A stretch of 64,000 nt of DNA from Pseudidiomarina halophila (GCF_003987215.1 NZ_PIPW01000004.1:124001-188000); one strand, 5' to 3'; positions 18,541 through 27,734 are shown, numbered from the stretch's first letter. Made by a program: numbers and translations. Notes: generated by a model from the sequence alone, not told the origin.

Positions 18541-21177
18541 ATGAAAAAGCAGGCTGTATTAACGCAAAGTAAACTGGGCCTCGCGATCGCTCTCGCGTTG
18601 TCTGGACCCATTGCTTACGCTCAGGAATCTGATGCGCAAGCGACGAGCGATACGACCATTGAAGAAGTTGTCACCACAGGAACACGTTTGCAGGGCTCAG
18701 CCGCGGCCGTTGTCGAAGAGCGCAAAGCTCAGGCGTTTGTAGCTGATATCCTTGGAGCTGAACAAATTTCCCGAACGGGCGATAGCGATGCTGCGGCGGC
18801 GTTGCGACGGGTCACTGGTTTGACGCTGGTTGACGGTAAGTTTATCTATGTCCGCGGTCTTGGTGAGCGCTATTCAAGCACGCAACTTAACGGCGCCTCG
18901 GTTCCCTCGCCGGATCCAACGCGTAATGTCATCCCGTTGGATATGTTCCCGGCAAGCATTATCGAAAGTATGTCGGTGCAGAAGTCCTATTCACCGGACA
19001 TGCCCGCCAACTTTGGTGGTGGTAACGTCGATATCCGTACGGTTTCAATTCCGACTGACCAAGTCTTTGATGTTTCGGTGGGTACCGGCTGGAATACCAA
19101 CTTTTCCGACGACGGTCTGAGCTACCAGGGGGGCGGCGATGATTGGTTGGGTAAGGATGACGGAACCCGGGCCTTATCACCTGAGATGGTAACTGCGTTG
19201 GCGCGTTATCAGGAAACAATCAACACCGCTAATATCGCTGCTAGCGAAGGAATTTCCACAGCGGAAGCGGCTGCAATCAATCGCCAGTTAGCGGCATCAC
19301 TTAACACCGAAAATGAAGTTTACTCAAAATCTCTGAGTCCTGATATTGATGGTTCGGTGACCTACGGTAATGCTTATGATATTGGCCATGATCTGACTTT
19401 TGGTTTTCTCGCTGGTGTGGATTATGGCAACAGCTGGTCAAATAGCGAAGAATCGGAATTGGTATTAGGCATTGCTGACGGTGAAGCAGCTGTTGATCAG
19501 GCAAGCGAGAGTCGGGTAACCACGCAGAATGTGGAACTAAGCAGCTTGCTCAACTTTGGCCTGAAGCTGGGTGACTACCACCGGGTAGAAACCTCGACCA
19601 TTTTCTTACGCAATACTTCTGATCGGGTTGAACAGGGTGTGGTTGAAACGCCTAACTCGATTGATGAAGAAGGTTTGAGTTATTTTGATACGGATATCCG
19701 TTATGAACAACGCGAATTGCTGACCAACCAGATACGTGGGTCTCATTACTTTCCACAATTCTGGGGTTTTGCACTGGACTGGCAATACGCCGATTCACGC
19801 GCAAGTCGTGATGCGCCGGGCGAAGTTTTCTATCGGCAAATTAACGATCGTGATCTAGGTGAGGGCTTGGGGAATCTGGCGTTCCAGCAAACGCGTACAG
19901 CAACCACCTTGCAGTATCAAATATTGGAAGATGACGCACAAGACTGGCGCGTCGACGGTGAATTACCCCTTTATCTGGCAGAAATGGACATTCTCCTGAA
20001 AGGTGGCGGCCAGGTCTCGAAAAAAGCCCGGTCATCCTTTTCACGACGCTTTGCGATAAGCGCCGAACAAGTTGCCAATGATGCCCTGCAGAATGTCGGC
20101 TACAACGATTTGTTTAGTGACGCCAACCTTACCGACCAAGATTTTGGATTTGCTCTGTTCGGTGCGCCTACGGCTACAGATCCCAATTACTTAGCTGCGC
20201 AACAAGTTGAAGCCGGGTACGGTCTTGCCGATATACAGGTCAATGACGACTGGCGCGTCAGTGGTGGTTTGCGCTGGGAGCAGTACACTCAGGTAGCAGC
20301 GCAATTAGACCTTCGCAACATGACGGTTATCGGCGATCCTGCCGAAGCTGGACGCGTTGAAGATGATGTCTATGGCTCTTTAGCGTTAACCTATCAACTT
20401 AACGATGAGATGCAGTTAAGGGTTGGTTACGGCAGCACCGTAGTGCGTCCGGACTTGCGCGAATTAACCGAAGTGATTTTCGTCGATCCGCTGACCGACT
20501 TTAAAGTACGCGGTAACAGTGAGTTGATGACCACTGATATCGATAACTTTGATGTGCGTTGGGAATGGTATTTGCCGGCCGGAGAAAACTACTCGGTGGC
20601 AATGTTTTACAAAGACTTAGCCAACCCGATTGAAGCTGTTGAGGCAAAAGGTACCGACTCAGATCGGGTCATCACTTTCCTCAATGGTCAATCAGGCGAA
20701 GTCTACGGTTTGGAATTTGAATTTCTGAAAGACCTGACATTCTTATCCGACGGCTTGTTTTTATCAGGCAACCTGACGTTATCTGATTCAGAAATCAGTA
20801 TTGCCAATACCGGTAACGTTGAACTGACCAACAATACCCGGCGGATGACCGGTCACTCCAAATACGTGACAAATCTTCAGCTGGGTTATGATTCATTGAA
20901 TGGTGAACACAGTGCATCATTGATTTATAACGTCGCCGGTGAGCGCATTGCGTTTGCAGGGGTAAAAGAAGGTGCGGTAGGTATCGGTGATGCCGTCGAG
21001 CAACCTTTCCACAGCCTTGACCTGGTTTATACCTACTACCCGGACTTCAGTTCGAAAGTGAAGTTGAAGGTACAAAACATGCTTGGTGAGGATGTTGAAA
21101 TCCAGCAAAATGGGCGTTTGATCCAAAGTCGTAGTGTCGGCACTGGAATTAGTCTTGAATACAGCTACTCTTTTTAG
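18541..21177 (+). CDS. TonB-dependent outer-membrane receptor, Pho-box operon
   Basis: Outer-membrane active transporter of 878 residues. A signal peptide ends near residue 28 (IAYAQES), a TonB-box-like IEEVVTTGTR follows, then the plug domain (about 60-190: AAAALRRVTGLTLVDGKFIYVRGLGERYS, quoted in part, and VDIRT), then a beta-barrel ending in LEYSYSF with C-terminal Phe. GGAG seven bases before the ATG supports the start. It is the second gene of the operon behind the Pho-box array at 16897, followed by a strong terminator. The same region encodes a complete TonB complex, so uptake of a phosphorus compound is a reasonable inference; the substrate is not shown by sequence. Confidence 0.92.
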   Translation: MKKQAVLTQSKLGLAIALALSGPIAYAQESDAQATSDTTIEEVVTTGTRLQGSAAAVVEERKAQAFVADILGAEQISRTGDSDAAAALRRVTGLTLVDGKFIYVRGLGERYSSTQLNGASVPSPDPTRNVIPLDMFPASIIESMSVQKSYSPDMPANFGGGNVDIRTVSIPTDQVFDVSVGTGWNTNFSDDGLSYQGGGDDWLGKDDGTRALSPEMVTALARYQETINTANIAASEGISTAEAAAINRQLAASLNTENEVYSKSLSPDIDGSVTYGNAYDIGHDLTFGFLAGVDYGNSWSNSEESELVLGIADGEAAVDQASESRVTTQNVELSSLLNFGLKLGDYHRVETSTIFLRNTSDRVEQGVVETPNSIDEEGLSYFDTDIRYEQRELLTNQIRGSHYFPQFWGFALDWQYADSRASRDAPGEVFYRQINDRDLGEGLGNLAFQQTRTATTLQYQILEDDAQDWRVDGELPLYLAEMDILLKGGGQVSKKARSSFSRRFAISAEQVANDALQNVGYNDLFSDANLTDQDFGFALFGAPTATDPNYLAAQQVEAGYGLADIQVNDDWRVSGGLRWEQYTQVAAQLDLRNMTVIGDPAEAGRVEDDVYGSLALTYQLNDEMQLRVGYGSTVVRPDLRELTEVIFVDPLTDFKVRGNSELMTTDIDNFDVRWEWYLPAGENYSVAMFYKDLANPIEAVEAKGTDSDRVITFLNGQSGEVYGLEFEFLKDLTFLSDGLFLSGNLTLSDSEISIANTGNVELTNNTRRMTGHSKYVTNLQLGYDSLNGEHSASLIYNVAGERIAFAGVKEGAVGIGDAVEQPFHSLDLVYTYYPDFSSKVKLKVQNMLGEDVEIQQNGRLIQSRSVGTGISLEYSYSF

Positions 21178-21196
21178 CAAAGCTGGTAGTGATGAT

Positions 21197-21225
21197 AAAA
21201 CGGGAGCTTCGGCTCCCGTTTTTTG
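21197..21225 (+). terminator. Rho-independent terminator after the TonB receptor
   Basis: An 8-bp perfect stem ACGGGAGC / GCTCCCGT (21200-21207 and 21212-21219) closes a TTCG tetraloop and is followed by TTTTTT. Upstream A residues extend the pairing. It ends the lipoprotein-receptor operon 20 bp after the receptor stop. Confidence 0.92.
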
Positions 21226-21250
21226 TTATACAATAGGGAAACAAAAGCGT

Positions 21251-21311
21251 TGTTGGTTATTGGATATTAGTTATTGGTTTAAACCAACAGCGAACAGCCA
21301 ACAGCGAATAG
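21251..21311. repeat. Short palindromic and tandem repeats upstream of the MscS gene
   Basis: This gap holds GGTTATTGGATATTAGTTATTGG (21255-21277, quoted as a motif of 23 overlapping the next units; core TTATTGGATATTAG), an inverted relative of the 21-bp repeats at 53242-53313. It overlaps a perfect palindrome TTGGTTTAAACCAA (21274-21287). Two 14-bp tandem units follow, CCAACAGCGAACAG (21284-21297) and CCAACAGCGAATAG (21298-21311). No coding sense or known mobile element is seen. Confidence 0.75.
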
Positions 21312-21342
21312 CAAAAAATCAGATAGCGGGTAACTACTTTTT

Positions 21343-22617
21343 ATGCAGGAAGTGCAGGAAACATTAGAACAGGCCGAAAGTTGGCTGGCAGAGCGACCCG
21401 ATGTAGACACCTTAACAAAGTTAGCGCTGCTGTTAGCCGGTGCCTGGGTGGCAAATTTTATCGTGAAAAAAATCCTGCTGCGTGGCTTATTGCGGATTTT
21501 AAGCTATACGCCAGCAGGTAAAGACCGCCAGGCGATTGAACGAAATATTGTGGCGCGCATTGCGAATGTCGTTCCCGCACTGGTTATTGCCTTTGGTATT
21601 ACTTCGGTACCAAATTTATCTGACGAAGTGACAATTATTGTAACCAACGTCTGCTATGCGTTTATTGTCATTACCATCGCCCGGGCGATCAGCGGCACCC
21701 TGACAATTGTTAACACCCTCTATGAGCGCCAGCCGGAAGCACAGACACGGCCAATCAAAGGCTATATTCAGGTCGCCAAAATAGTGATTTACGCGGTGGC
21801 GACGATTTTGATGATTGCCGTGCTAATCGACAAGTCACCGGTTATCTTGCTGTCCGGCTTAGGTGCCATGGCAGCAGTATTGATGTTGGTGTTCCAGGAT
21901 ACCTTGCTAAGTCTCGTTGCCAGCGTCCAGATAACCTCTAATGACATTATTCGTGTCGGAGACTGGGTTGAGATGCCCAACTTGAACGCCGATGGTGACG
22001 TGATCGATATTGCCTTACACCAGGTCAAAGTACAGAACTGGGATAAGACCATTACCTTTATCCCTACGCGGCGCTTTATTTCCGACCCGTTTAAGAACTG
22101 GCGCGGCATGCAGGAGTCGGGTGGACGGCGGATTAAACGCAGCCTGCTGGTGGATCAGCAAAGCATTCACTTTTTGACTGACGATGAACTTAAAGCGGTG
22201 AAACGCTTTCGCTTGTTGAAAAGCTACCTGCAAAGCAAGCAGCAGGAAATCGACGACTGGAACCAACAACTTAAAGACGAAGGGAAAGAACCAGTCAATA
22301 CCCGGCGTATTACCAATATAGGTACTTTCCGCGCGTACATTTTGCAGTACCTGGAAAACCATCCCAAGGTCCATCAGGAAATGACCCTGATGGCGCGGCA
22401 ACTGAATCCAACCTCGGACGGTTTGCCCATCGAAGTCTATTGTTTTACCAATACGATTGCCTGGGCCGAATACGAAGGGATCCAGTCGGACATCTTTGAC
22501 CATTTGTTATCTATTCTGCCGGAGTTTGGTCTACGTGTATTCCAGCACCCAAGTGGTATAGATATGCGGGAAATGACACGAAACCTACATGAAAGTGGCA
22601 CAAAAAGTTCATCCTGA
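21343..22617 (+). CDS. Mechanosensitive ion channel, MscS family (YbdG-like)
   Basis: Inner-membrane channel of 424 residues. Several N-terminal hydrophobic segments (about 25-190) lead to the pore helix and MscS beta domain: LLSGLGAMAAVLMLVFQDTLLSLVASVQ, quoted in part, then NDIIRVGDWVEMP, ADGDVIDIALHQVKVQNWDKTI and FIPTRRFISDPFKNWRGM. These match the YbdG/MscM branch more closely than MscS itself, including the long C-terminal domain after residue 260. The ribosome site is weak. It sits alone between the receptor terminator and the next Pho-box array, whose first half-site overlaps its stop codon. A link to phosphate stress is only positional. Confidence 0.9.
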   Translation: MQEVQETLEQAESWLAERPDVDTLTKLALLLAGAWVANFIVKKILLRGLLRILSYTPAGKDRQAIERNIVARIANVVPALVIAFGITSVPNLSDEVTIIVTNVCYAFIVITIARAISGTLTIVNTLYERQPEAQTRPIKGYIQVAKIVIYAVATILMIAVLIDKSPVILLSGLGAMAAVLMLVFQDTLLSLVASVQITSNDIIRVGDWVEMPNLNADGDVIDIALHQVKVQNWDKTITFIPTRRFISDPFKNWRGMQESGGRRIKRSLLVDQQSIHFLTDDELKAVKRFRLLKSYLQSKQQEIDDWNQQLKDEGKEPVNTRRITNIGTFRAYILQYLENHPKVHQEMTLMARQLNPTSDGLPIEVYCFTNTIAWAEYEGIQSDIFDHLLSILPEFGLRVFQHPSGIDMREMTRNLHESGTKSSS

Positions 22618-22669
22618 CATAAAACTGACATAAGCCGGTCACCAAGCTGTCATACAACTGACGTATCTT
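22614..22669 (+). promoter_or_regulatory. Five-unit Pho-box array of the DUF3450-TonB operon
   Basis: Half-sites start at 22614 (CTGACAT), 22625 (CTGACAT), 22636 (CGGTCAC), 22647 (CTGTCAT) and 22658 (CTGACGT), all exactly 11 bp apart. TATCTT (22664-22669) lies 10 bp after the fourth unit and can serve as -10. The fifth unit may be a downstream extension that overlaps the -10. The first unit overlaps the stop codon of the MscS gene. Confidence 0.85.
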
Positions 22670-22705
22670 GCACATCATCATTCACAACGTGTGCAAGGTG
22701 TTTCC

Positions 22706-23482
22706 ATGAAACAATGTTTCGCTCGCACGCTGGTGCTTGCCAGCCTCCTGGCGAGTACCAGTGCAGTTGCTCAAGACCAGACGCTTGAGCCGGTGGTTGA
22801 TGCCGCCAATGAAATCAATCAAGCCGCCCGCTCCTCACAATTAACCGTCGATCAAATCGCCGATACCACCCAAGAGCGACTTCAGCAGTTCAAGCAAATC
22901 AACCGCCAAATCGAGGGTCTGGAAGTTTATGTCCAGCAACTGCAGCGGCAGATTGACTTCCAGCAGCAGGAAAAGTCGGAGTTAAACACTGCGATTGATG
23001 AAGTCAGTGTGGTCGAACGCCAAATCACCCCCCTCATGCTGCGCATGATTGATAGCCTTGAAACCTTTGTAAATCTCGATGTTCCTTTCTTACCCAATGA
23101 GCGTGAAAACCGCATCATCAACCTCAAAGATCTGATGGATCGGGCAGACGTGGATGTTTCTGAGAAGTTCCGCCGGGTGATGGAAGCCTACCAGATTGAG
23201 GCCGACTACGGTCGCTCGATCGAAGCTTACAACGGTGAAATGCAAGTTGGTGGGCAACTGCAGGATGTCGAATTCCTGCGCATCGGCCGTACGGTGTTGA
23301 TTTACAAGACCCGCGATGGAGAAGCCATGGGGGTATGGAACCAGAATCAACGGCAATGGCAGGAGTTAGATTCAGGCTATCGCAGCAGTGTTCAGGAAGC
23401 ATTGCGCATCGCCCGTAAACAGCTTGCTCCTGACTTATTGATGTTACCGGTATTCACTCCATCTTCGCAGGCAGGAGAATAA
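22706..23482 (+). CDS. DUF3450 periplasmic coiled-coil protein of the TonB system
   Basis: Exported 258-residue protein: signal peptide to about residue 22 (SAVAQ), then a long helical coiled coil (about 30-110, rich in Gln/Glu/Leu) and a globular DUF3450 domain with FLPNERENRI, VMEAYQIEADYGRSIEAY, FLRIGRTVLIYKT and LDSGYRSSVQEALRIARKQ. DUF3450 genes regularly precede TtpC-ExbB-ExbD-TonB operons in Vibrio and related genera. The ATG at 22706 starts a clean signal peptide; an upstream in-frame GTG adds five residues. It heads the Pho-box operon, with ttpC 3 bp downstream. Molecular role unknown. Confidence 0.88.
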   Translation: MKQCFARTLVLASLLASTSAVAQDQTLEPVVDAANEINQAARSSQLTVDQIADTTQERLQQFKQINRQIEGLEVYVQQLQRQIDFQQQEKSELNTAIDEVSVVERQITPLMLRMIDSLETFVNLDVPFLPNERENRIINLKDLMDRADVDVSEKFRRVMEAYQIEADYGRSIEAYNGEMQVGGQLQDVEFLRIGRTVLIYKTRDGEAMGVWNQNQRQWQELDSGYRSSVQEALRIARKQLAPDLLMLPVFTPSSQAGE

Positions 23483-23485
23483 TTC

Positions 23486-24841
23486 ATGTTGAAACTTAAA
23501 CATTGCATTGCTGCTTTAGCGTTAGTGGTTGCGGCACCGGGCATGAGTCAGGAACCGGTGAACCTTGATCAACTGCTACAACAATTAAAAGCAGGCAAGT
23601 TTGCTCAGTCGCAAGCCAATGAAGAACGCGAAGCACGCTTCCGCGCTGAAGCGGCGCAGCAGCAACAGATTTTGCGCGAAGCCATTGCCAAGCGGGATCA
23701 ACTGGAACAAACCAGTGCCCGACTGGAAAGCCAGTTTGAAGGCAATGAGCGTGATCTGGCTGCGTTAGAAGACGCACTCACCCAGCGAATGGGCTCATTA
23801 AAAGAGCTTTTCGGTGTGCTCCAGCAGGTGGCCGGTGATACCGCCAGCAATCTGCGCAACTCCTACGTATCAGTAGAGTTTCCAGGTCGCAGTGATGCGC
23901 TGAATGAGTTGGCCGAGAAAATGGGCTCCAGCTCGAAACTGGCGACCATCGAAGAAATTGAGTCAGTGTGGTTTGCGCTGCAACAGGAAATGACCGAATC
24001 AGGTAAGGTGAGTGAGTTTTCCACCGAAGTAACTTTAGCCAACGGCGAGAAAACAACTAAGCCGGTGATTCGTGTGGGCACCTTTAATATGGTCGCTGAC
24101 GGCAAGTACTTAGAACTTATTCCAGGTACAGATGCGGTAGCCGAACTGGTTCGCCAGCCCGGCAGCCGATACCTCGACACGGCGGAGGCGCTGGAGCAGA
24201 GTAACGACAACCCGGTACGTTTTGGTCTTGACCCGACCGGCGGTTCAATTCTCGGCTTATTAGTACAAGCGCCAGGCTTAAAAGAGCGCATCGATCAGGG
24301 CTCCACGGTCGGCTATATCATTCTTGCTTTGGGCGTTATCGGTCTGCTTATCGCGCTGGAACGCTTCGTTACCCTGACCCTGATGGGCGGTAAAGTAAAA
24401 CGCCAGCTGAAAAACGATAAAGCCCAGCAGGATAATCCCCTGGGGCGCGTCATGGCGGTGAAAGATAAGTATCCGGACGTCGACACCGAAACCCTGGAAT
24501 TAAAACTCAGTGAAGCGATTCTGCGTGAGGTGCCACGTATTACCCGTAACCTGACCTTTATTAAAATCATCTCTGTGGTTGCCCCGTTACTGGGTTTGCT
24601 CGGAACGGTTACCGGCATGATCAATACCTTCCAGGCGATAACTCTGTTTGGCACCGGCGACCCGAAACTGATGGCGGGCGGTATTTCGCAGGCATTGGTA
24701 ACCACAGTACTTGGACTGGTGGTTGCGATTCCGATGACGCTTCTATTCGCCACCTTGAATACGCGTAGCAAAAATCTGGTTCACGTATTGCAGGAGCAGG
24801 CGTCGGGCATCATTGCGGAGCGCTCTGAGCGGGGGCACTAA
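23486..24841 (+). CDS. TtpC-type MotA/TolQ/ExbB proton channel protein
   Basis: Fourth component of TonB2-type systems, required in Vibrio for TonB2 function. The 451-residue product has a signal peptide, a periplasmic coiled coil (about 25-115), a beta-rich periplasmic domain (to about 265) and a C-terminal MotA/TolQ/ExbB domain: STVGYIILALGVIGLLIALER, quoted in part, LGRVMAV, and VAPLLGLLGTVTGMINTF with the family motif. GGAG precedes the ATG. Directly between DUF3450 and ExbB genes. It differs from the next gene, the short ExbB, by about 270 extra N-terminal residues. Confidence 0.92.
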   Translation: MLKLKHCIAALALVVAAPGMSQEPVNLDQLLQQLKAGKFAQSQANEEREARFRAEAAQQQQILREAIAKRDQLEQTSARLESQFEGNERDLAALEDALTQRMGSLKELFGVLQQVAGDTASNLRNSYVSVEFPGRSDALNELAEKMGSSSKLATIEEIESVWFALQQEMTESGKVSEFSTEVTLANGEKTTKPVIRVGTFNMVADGKYLELIPGTDAVAELVRQPGSRYLDTAEALEQSNDNPVRFGLDPTGGSILGLLVQAPGLKERIDQGSTVGYIILALGVIGLLIALERFVTLTLMGGKVKRQLKNDKAQQDNPLGRVMAVKDKYPDVDTETLELKLSEAILREVPRITRNLTFIKIISVVAPLLGLLGTVTGMINTFQAITLFGTGDPKLMAGGISQALVTTVLGLVVAIPMTLLFATLNTRSKNLVHVLQEQASGIIAERSERGH

Positions 24842-24843
24842 TC

Positions 24844-25374
24844 ATGGTGTTCTTTATCGACTTTTATAGTGCGATTCAGGACTTTGTCGAAACCGGCGGT
24901 CAGGTACTCCTGATTATCGGCATCCTGATTTTCATCATGTGGTTGATGATCCTGGAGCGCATCTTTTATTACACCCGCAAGCACCAGCAGGAGAAAAAGC
25001 GGGTATTGCAGAAGTGGAAGGATAGGGACGATAAATCCTCATGGAATGCGGAACAAATCCGCCAGGCCATGATTTCGCGGGTTTCTATCGCCCTGGGCGG
25101 ACCACTTCCGATTCTGCAGGCATTGGTCGCACTGTGTCCGTTACTGGGTTTGATGGGCACAGTCACCGGCATGATTGAAGTGTTTGACGTCATGGCGGTG
25201 GCGGGTACAGGCAATGCGCGCTCAATGGCGGCTGGTGTTTCAAAGGCCACCATTCCAACCATGGCTGGCATGGTCGGCGCGCTGTCCGGGGTGTTTGCCA
25301 CCACCTGGTTACAACGGACAGCCAAACGTGAACGCCTTAAACTTGAAGATCGCATGCTAATGGAACACCACTAG
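24844..25374 (+). CDS. exbB: ExbB-type biopolymer transport protein
   Basis: Inner-membrane proton-channel subunit that with ExbD energises TonB. The 176-residue product has three hydrophobic segments: about residues 18-38 (GQVLLIIGILIFIMWLMILER, in part), LQALVALCPLLGLMGTVTGMIEVF in part, and IPTMAGMVGALSGVFATTWLQ in part, with the conserved TVTGMI motif. Spacing to ttpC is 2 bp and to exbD 11 bp, so all are one transcript. Short form typical of ExbB2. Confidence 0.94.
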   Translation: MVFFIDFYSAIQDFVETGGQVLLIIGILIFIMWLMILERIFYYTRKHQQEKKRVLQKWKDRDDKSSWNAEQIRQAMISRVSIALGGPLPILQALVALCPLLGLMGTVTGMIEVFDVMAVAGTGNARSMAAGVSKATIPTMAGMVGALSGVFATTWLQRTAKRERLKLEDRMLMEHH

Positions 25375-25385
25375 AGGGCATTTAG

Positions 25386-25793
25386 ATGAAACAGCATTTT
25401 GCAAATTTGATTGACGAAGAAGAAACTCAAATTGATATGACGCCCATGCTCGACGTGGTGTTCATTATGTTGATCTTCTTCATTGTTACGGCGAGCTTCG
25501 TGAAAGAATCTGGTATTGATGTCAATCGCCCTGAGGCGGCCACGGCAGTGCAAAAGGATCGCGCGAACATTCTGGTGGCCATCAGTGATACGGGTGAGAT
25601 CTGGATCAACAAACGACAGGTCGATGTACGCGCAGTACAGGCAAACATCGAACGTTTGTATGCTGAGAATCCGCAGGGGTCAGTGGTGATTCAGGCAGAT
25701 AAAAAATCAACTACTGAAACACTGATAAAAGTTATGGACGCCGCGCGAGCCGCGGGTGTCTTTGATGTCTCGATCGCCGCGCAGGAAGAGTAA
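25386..25793 (+). CDS. exbD: ExbD-type biopolymer transport protein
   Basis: TonB-complex subunit of 135 residues with one transmembrane helix and a periplasmic domain. The helix begins DMTPMLDVVFIMLIFFIV and holds the conserved proton-pathway Asp23. The periplasmic part has ILVAISDTGEIWINKRQV and VVIQADKKSTTETLIKVMDAAR, in part, the ExbD/TolR fold. GAGG upstream supports the start. Lies between exbB and tonB. Confidence 0.95.
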   Translation: MKQHFANLIDEEETQIDMTPMLDVVFIMLIFFIVTASFVKESGIDVNRPEAATAVQKDRANILVAISDTGEIWINKRQVDVRAVQANIERLYAENPQGSVVIQADKKSTTETLIKVMDAARAAGVFDVSIAAQEE

Positions 25794-25798
25794 AGTCT

Positions 25799-26404
25799 AT
25801 GCGTTTTTTAGCAGCACTCGCCGTTGCCGCCATAGTGACACTGGGTTTGTTTTACCTGATGCAGTCGCTTATTACTGGCGGACAAGGCGCAATGACTGAA
25901 CCACCAAAAGGTAGCGTGTTGGATTTTGTCCGCGTAAAGCCCGAAGAAGTGGTTCAGGAAAAAGATCGCAAGCCCGAGCGTCCACCGGAGCCGGAAGCGC
26001 CGCCACCGGACATGCCAGCGCCGCAAATGGACAGCAGTGATCTGGTGCCGGATGCCCGTGGTTATGATTTTTCCGCGACCGCACAAGCGGACACCGGGCT
26101 TGGCGGAGGTATGAATCTGGATGCCAGTGACGGCGAGTACCTGCCCATCGTTAAGGTTCAGGCCGCCTACCCACGCCGTGCCTTGCAACGTGGTATTGAA
26201 GGTTACGTAGTAGTGGAATTTACCGTAACCCGTCAGGGTACCGTGCGTGAGCCGCGGGTGGTTGCAGCACAGCCCGAACAGATTTTCGATCAGGCTGCCA
26301 TGGAGGCCGTCCTGAAGTTTAAATACAAACCTCGCGTAGTTAATGGTGAAGCTGTCGAAGTAGAAGGCGTGCAAAACCGGATTACGTTCGAGATTGATGG
26401 CTAG
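25799..26404 (+). CDS. tonB: TonB family energy transducer (TonB2-like)
   Basis: Periplasm-spanning protein that carries energy from ExbBD to outer-membrane receptors. The 201-residue product has an N-terminal membrane anchor (about residues 3-26), a Pro/Glu-rich spacer (ERPPEPEAPPPDMPAPQ) and a TonB C-terminal domain with AAYPRRALQRGIEGYVVVEF and the VLKFKYKPRVVNG end. The spacer is short, as in TonB2 of Vibrio. Because it is encoded behind a Pho-box array near a Pho-box TonB receptor, it may be dedicated to that receptor; other receptors could also use it. Confidence 0.93.
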   Translation: MRFLAALAVAAIVTLGLFYLMQSLITGGQGAMTEPPKGSVLDFVRVKPEEVVQEKDRKPERPPEPEAPPPDMPAPQMDSSDLVPDARGYDFSATAQADTGLGGGMNLDASDGEYLPIVKVQAAYPRRALQRGIEGYVVVEFTVTRQGTVREPRVVAAQPEQIFDQAAMEAVLKFKYKPRVVNGEAVEVEGVQNRITFEIDG

Positions 26405-26414
26405 GAGAAGCGCT

Positions 26415-27677
26415 ATGCGTAAATTCATCGTACTTATAGGCTGGGTTCTGTTCAGTCAGTTTCTTCATGACGCAGCAATCGCTCAGGACAGTAAGCGGGT
26501 GCCCGCCTTACGTGAACAGGTTTATAGCCAATTGGCGCGGGCGCAGGAACTCGCTGATGGCGGCGATGTCGATGCCGGTCTGGAAGCCTTAAAGAATATC
26601 GAAACGAAGCTCGGGAGTATGAACAGCTACGAACGCGCCATGCTATGGAATTTTTACGGTTACATGCATTATGGCAAAGATCGGGTGACCGAGGCGTTGC
26701 ACTATTTTGATAAAGTCGTGCAAGAAGAGCCGATTCCTGATGCGCTAAAGCAAAACACGTTATTTAGCTTAGCGCAGCTGGCATTAGGTCAGGGTGATTA
26801 TGCGGAAACACTTGATTATCTGTCCCGCTGGGAACAGGTAGCAGGGGATGAGCAGGCAAGCAAAGCCGATGTGCTGCGTGCTCAGGCGCTGTACCAAAAA
26901 GGCGATTACCAGCAAGCCTTAGCGCCAATAAAACGGGCGATAAAAGCTGCCCAGAGCCAGGGTGAATCAGGCGATGAGAACTGGTATGTGCTGCAGCGCG
27001 CGATTCACTACGAGTTAGGGCAAACCGCAGCGGTTGCCGACGTTCTCGAGCAGATGATCAAGTACTTCAATAAGCCTGACTACTGGATTCAGTTGGCCGG
27101 GGTTTACGGTCAACTTGGCCAAGATGAGCAGCAGTTAGCAATGCTTGAAGCAGCCTACCAGCAAGGCTTTCTCAGCGAAGGTCAGGATCTGCAAATGCTG
27201 GTGCAAAGCTACTTCTTTGGTGGCGTGCCCTATAAAGCGGGTCGGGTAATGGAACAAGCCATTGAACAAGGTAAGCTGGAAGCCGACCTGCGTAATTTAA
27301 AATTGCTGGCGCAGAGCTGGATTGCCGCAAAAGAAACGGACAAGGCCGTTGCTGCATTGCAACGCGCAGCTGAGCTGAGCAACGATGGCGAGCTGGATGC
27401 GCAACGTGCGCAAGTTTTGCTAAATTCTGAACGATACGCTGACGCCATAACCGCCGCCAAGACCGCACTGGCAAAAGGTAATCTGGAAAAACCAGGCACC
27501 ATGCACTTAGTCATTGGCATGGCTGAGCTTGAACAAGAGAACTATAATCCTGCGCTACAGGCTTTTGCCAAAGCCAAAGCCTTCGAAGAAGCGCGTAAAG
27601 CAGCTGCTCAGTGGGAACGTTTCGCTACCTCTGAAAAGGAGCAGGCAGAACGGCTAAAACAACTGCAGTCGTCATAA
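26415..27677 (+). CDS. Exported TPR-repeat protein of the TonB operon
   Basis: Last gene of the operon; 420 residues with a signal peptide (to about residue 22, AIAQD) and TPR-like helical repeats throughout: MLWNFYGYMHYGKDRVTEALHYFDKV, in part, LFSLAQLALGQGDYAETLDYLSR in part, AQALYQKGDYQQALAPIKRA, and GMAELEQENYNPALQAFAKAK in part. TPR genes close TonB2 operons in Vibrio and relatives. AGGAG at 26403-26407 fixes the ATG at 26415; an in-frame upstream codon lacks a ribosome site. A scaffold role in the periplasm is likely but not shown. Confidence 0.88.
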   Translation: MRKFIVLIGWVLFSQFLHDAAIAQDSKRVPALREQVYSQLARAQELADGGDVDAGLEALKNIETKLGSMNSYERAMLWNFYGYMHYGKDRVTEALHYFDKVVQEEPIPDALKQNTLFSLAQLALGQGDYAETLDYLSRWEQVAGDEQASKADVLRAQALYQKGDYQQALAPIKRAIKAAQSQGESGDENWYVLQRAIHYELGQTAAVADVLEQMIKYFNKPDYWIQLAGVYGQLGQDEQQLAMLEAAYQQGFLSEGQDLQMLVQSYFFGGVPYKAGRVMEQAIEQGKLEADLRNLKLLAQSWIAAKETDKAVAALQRAAELSNDGELDAQRAQVLLNSERYADAITAAKTALAKGNLEKPGTMHLVIGMAELEQENYNPALQAFAKAKAFEEARKAAAQWERFATSEKEQAERLKQLQSS

Positions 27678-27734
27678 AAACGACACGCAACGGCAATGAG
27701 AACGACATAAAAAGTTTATTGGATCGACAAAAAA

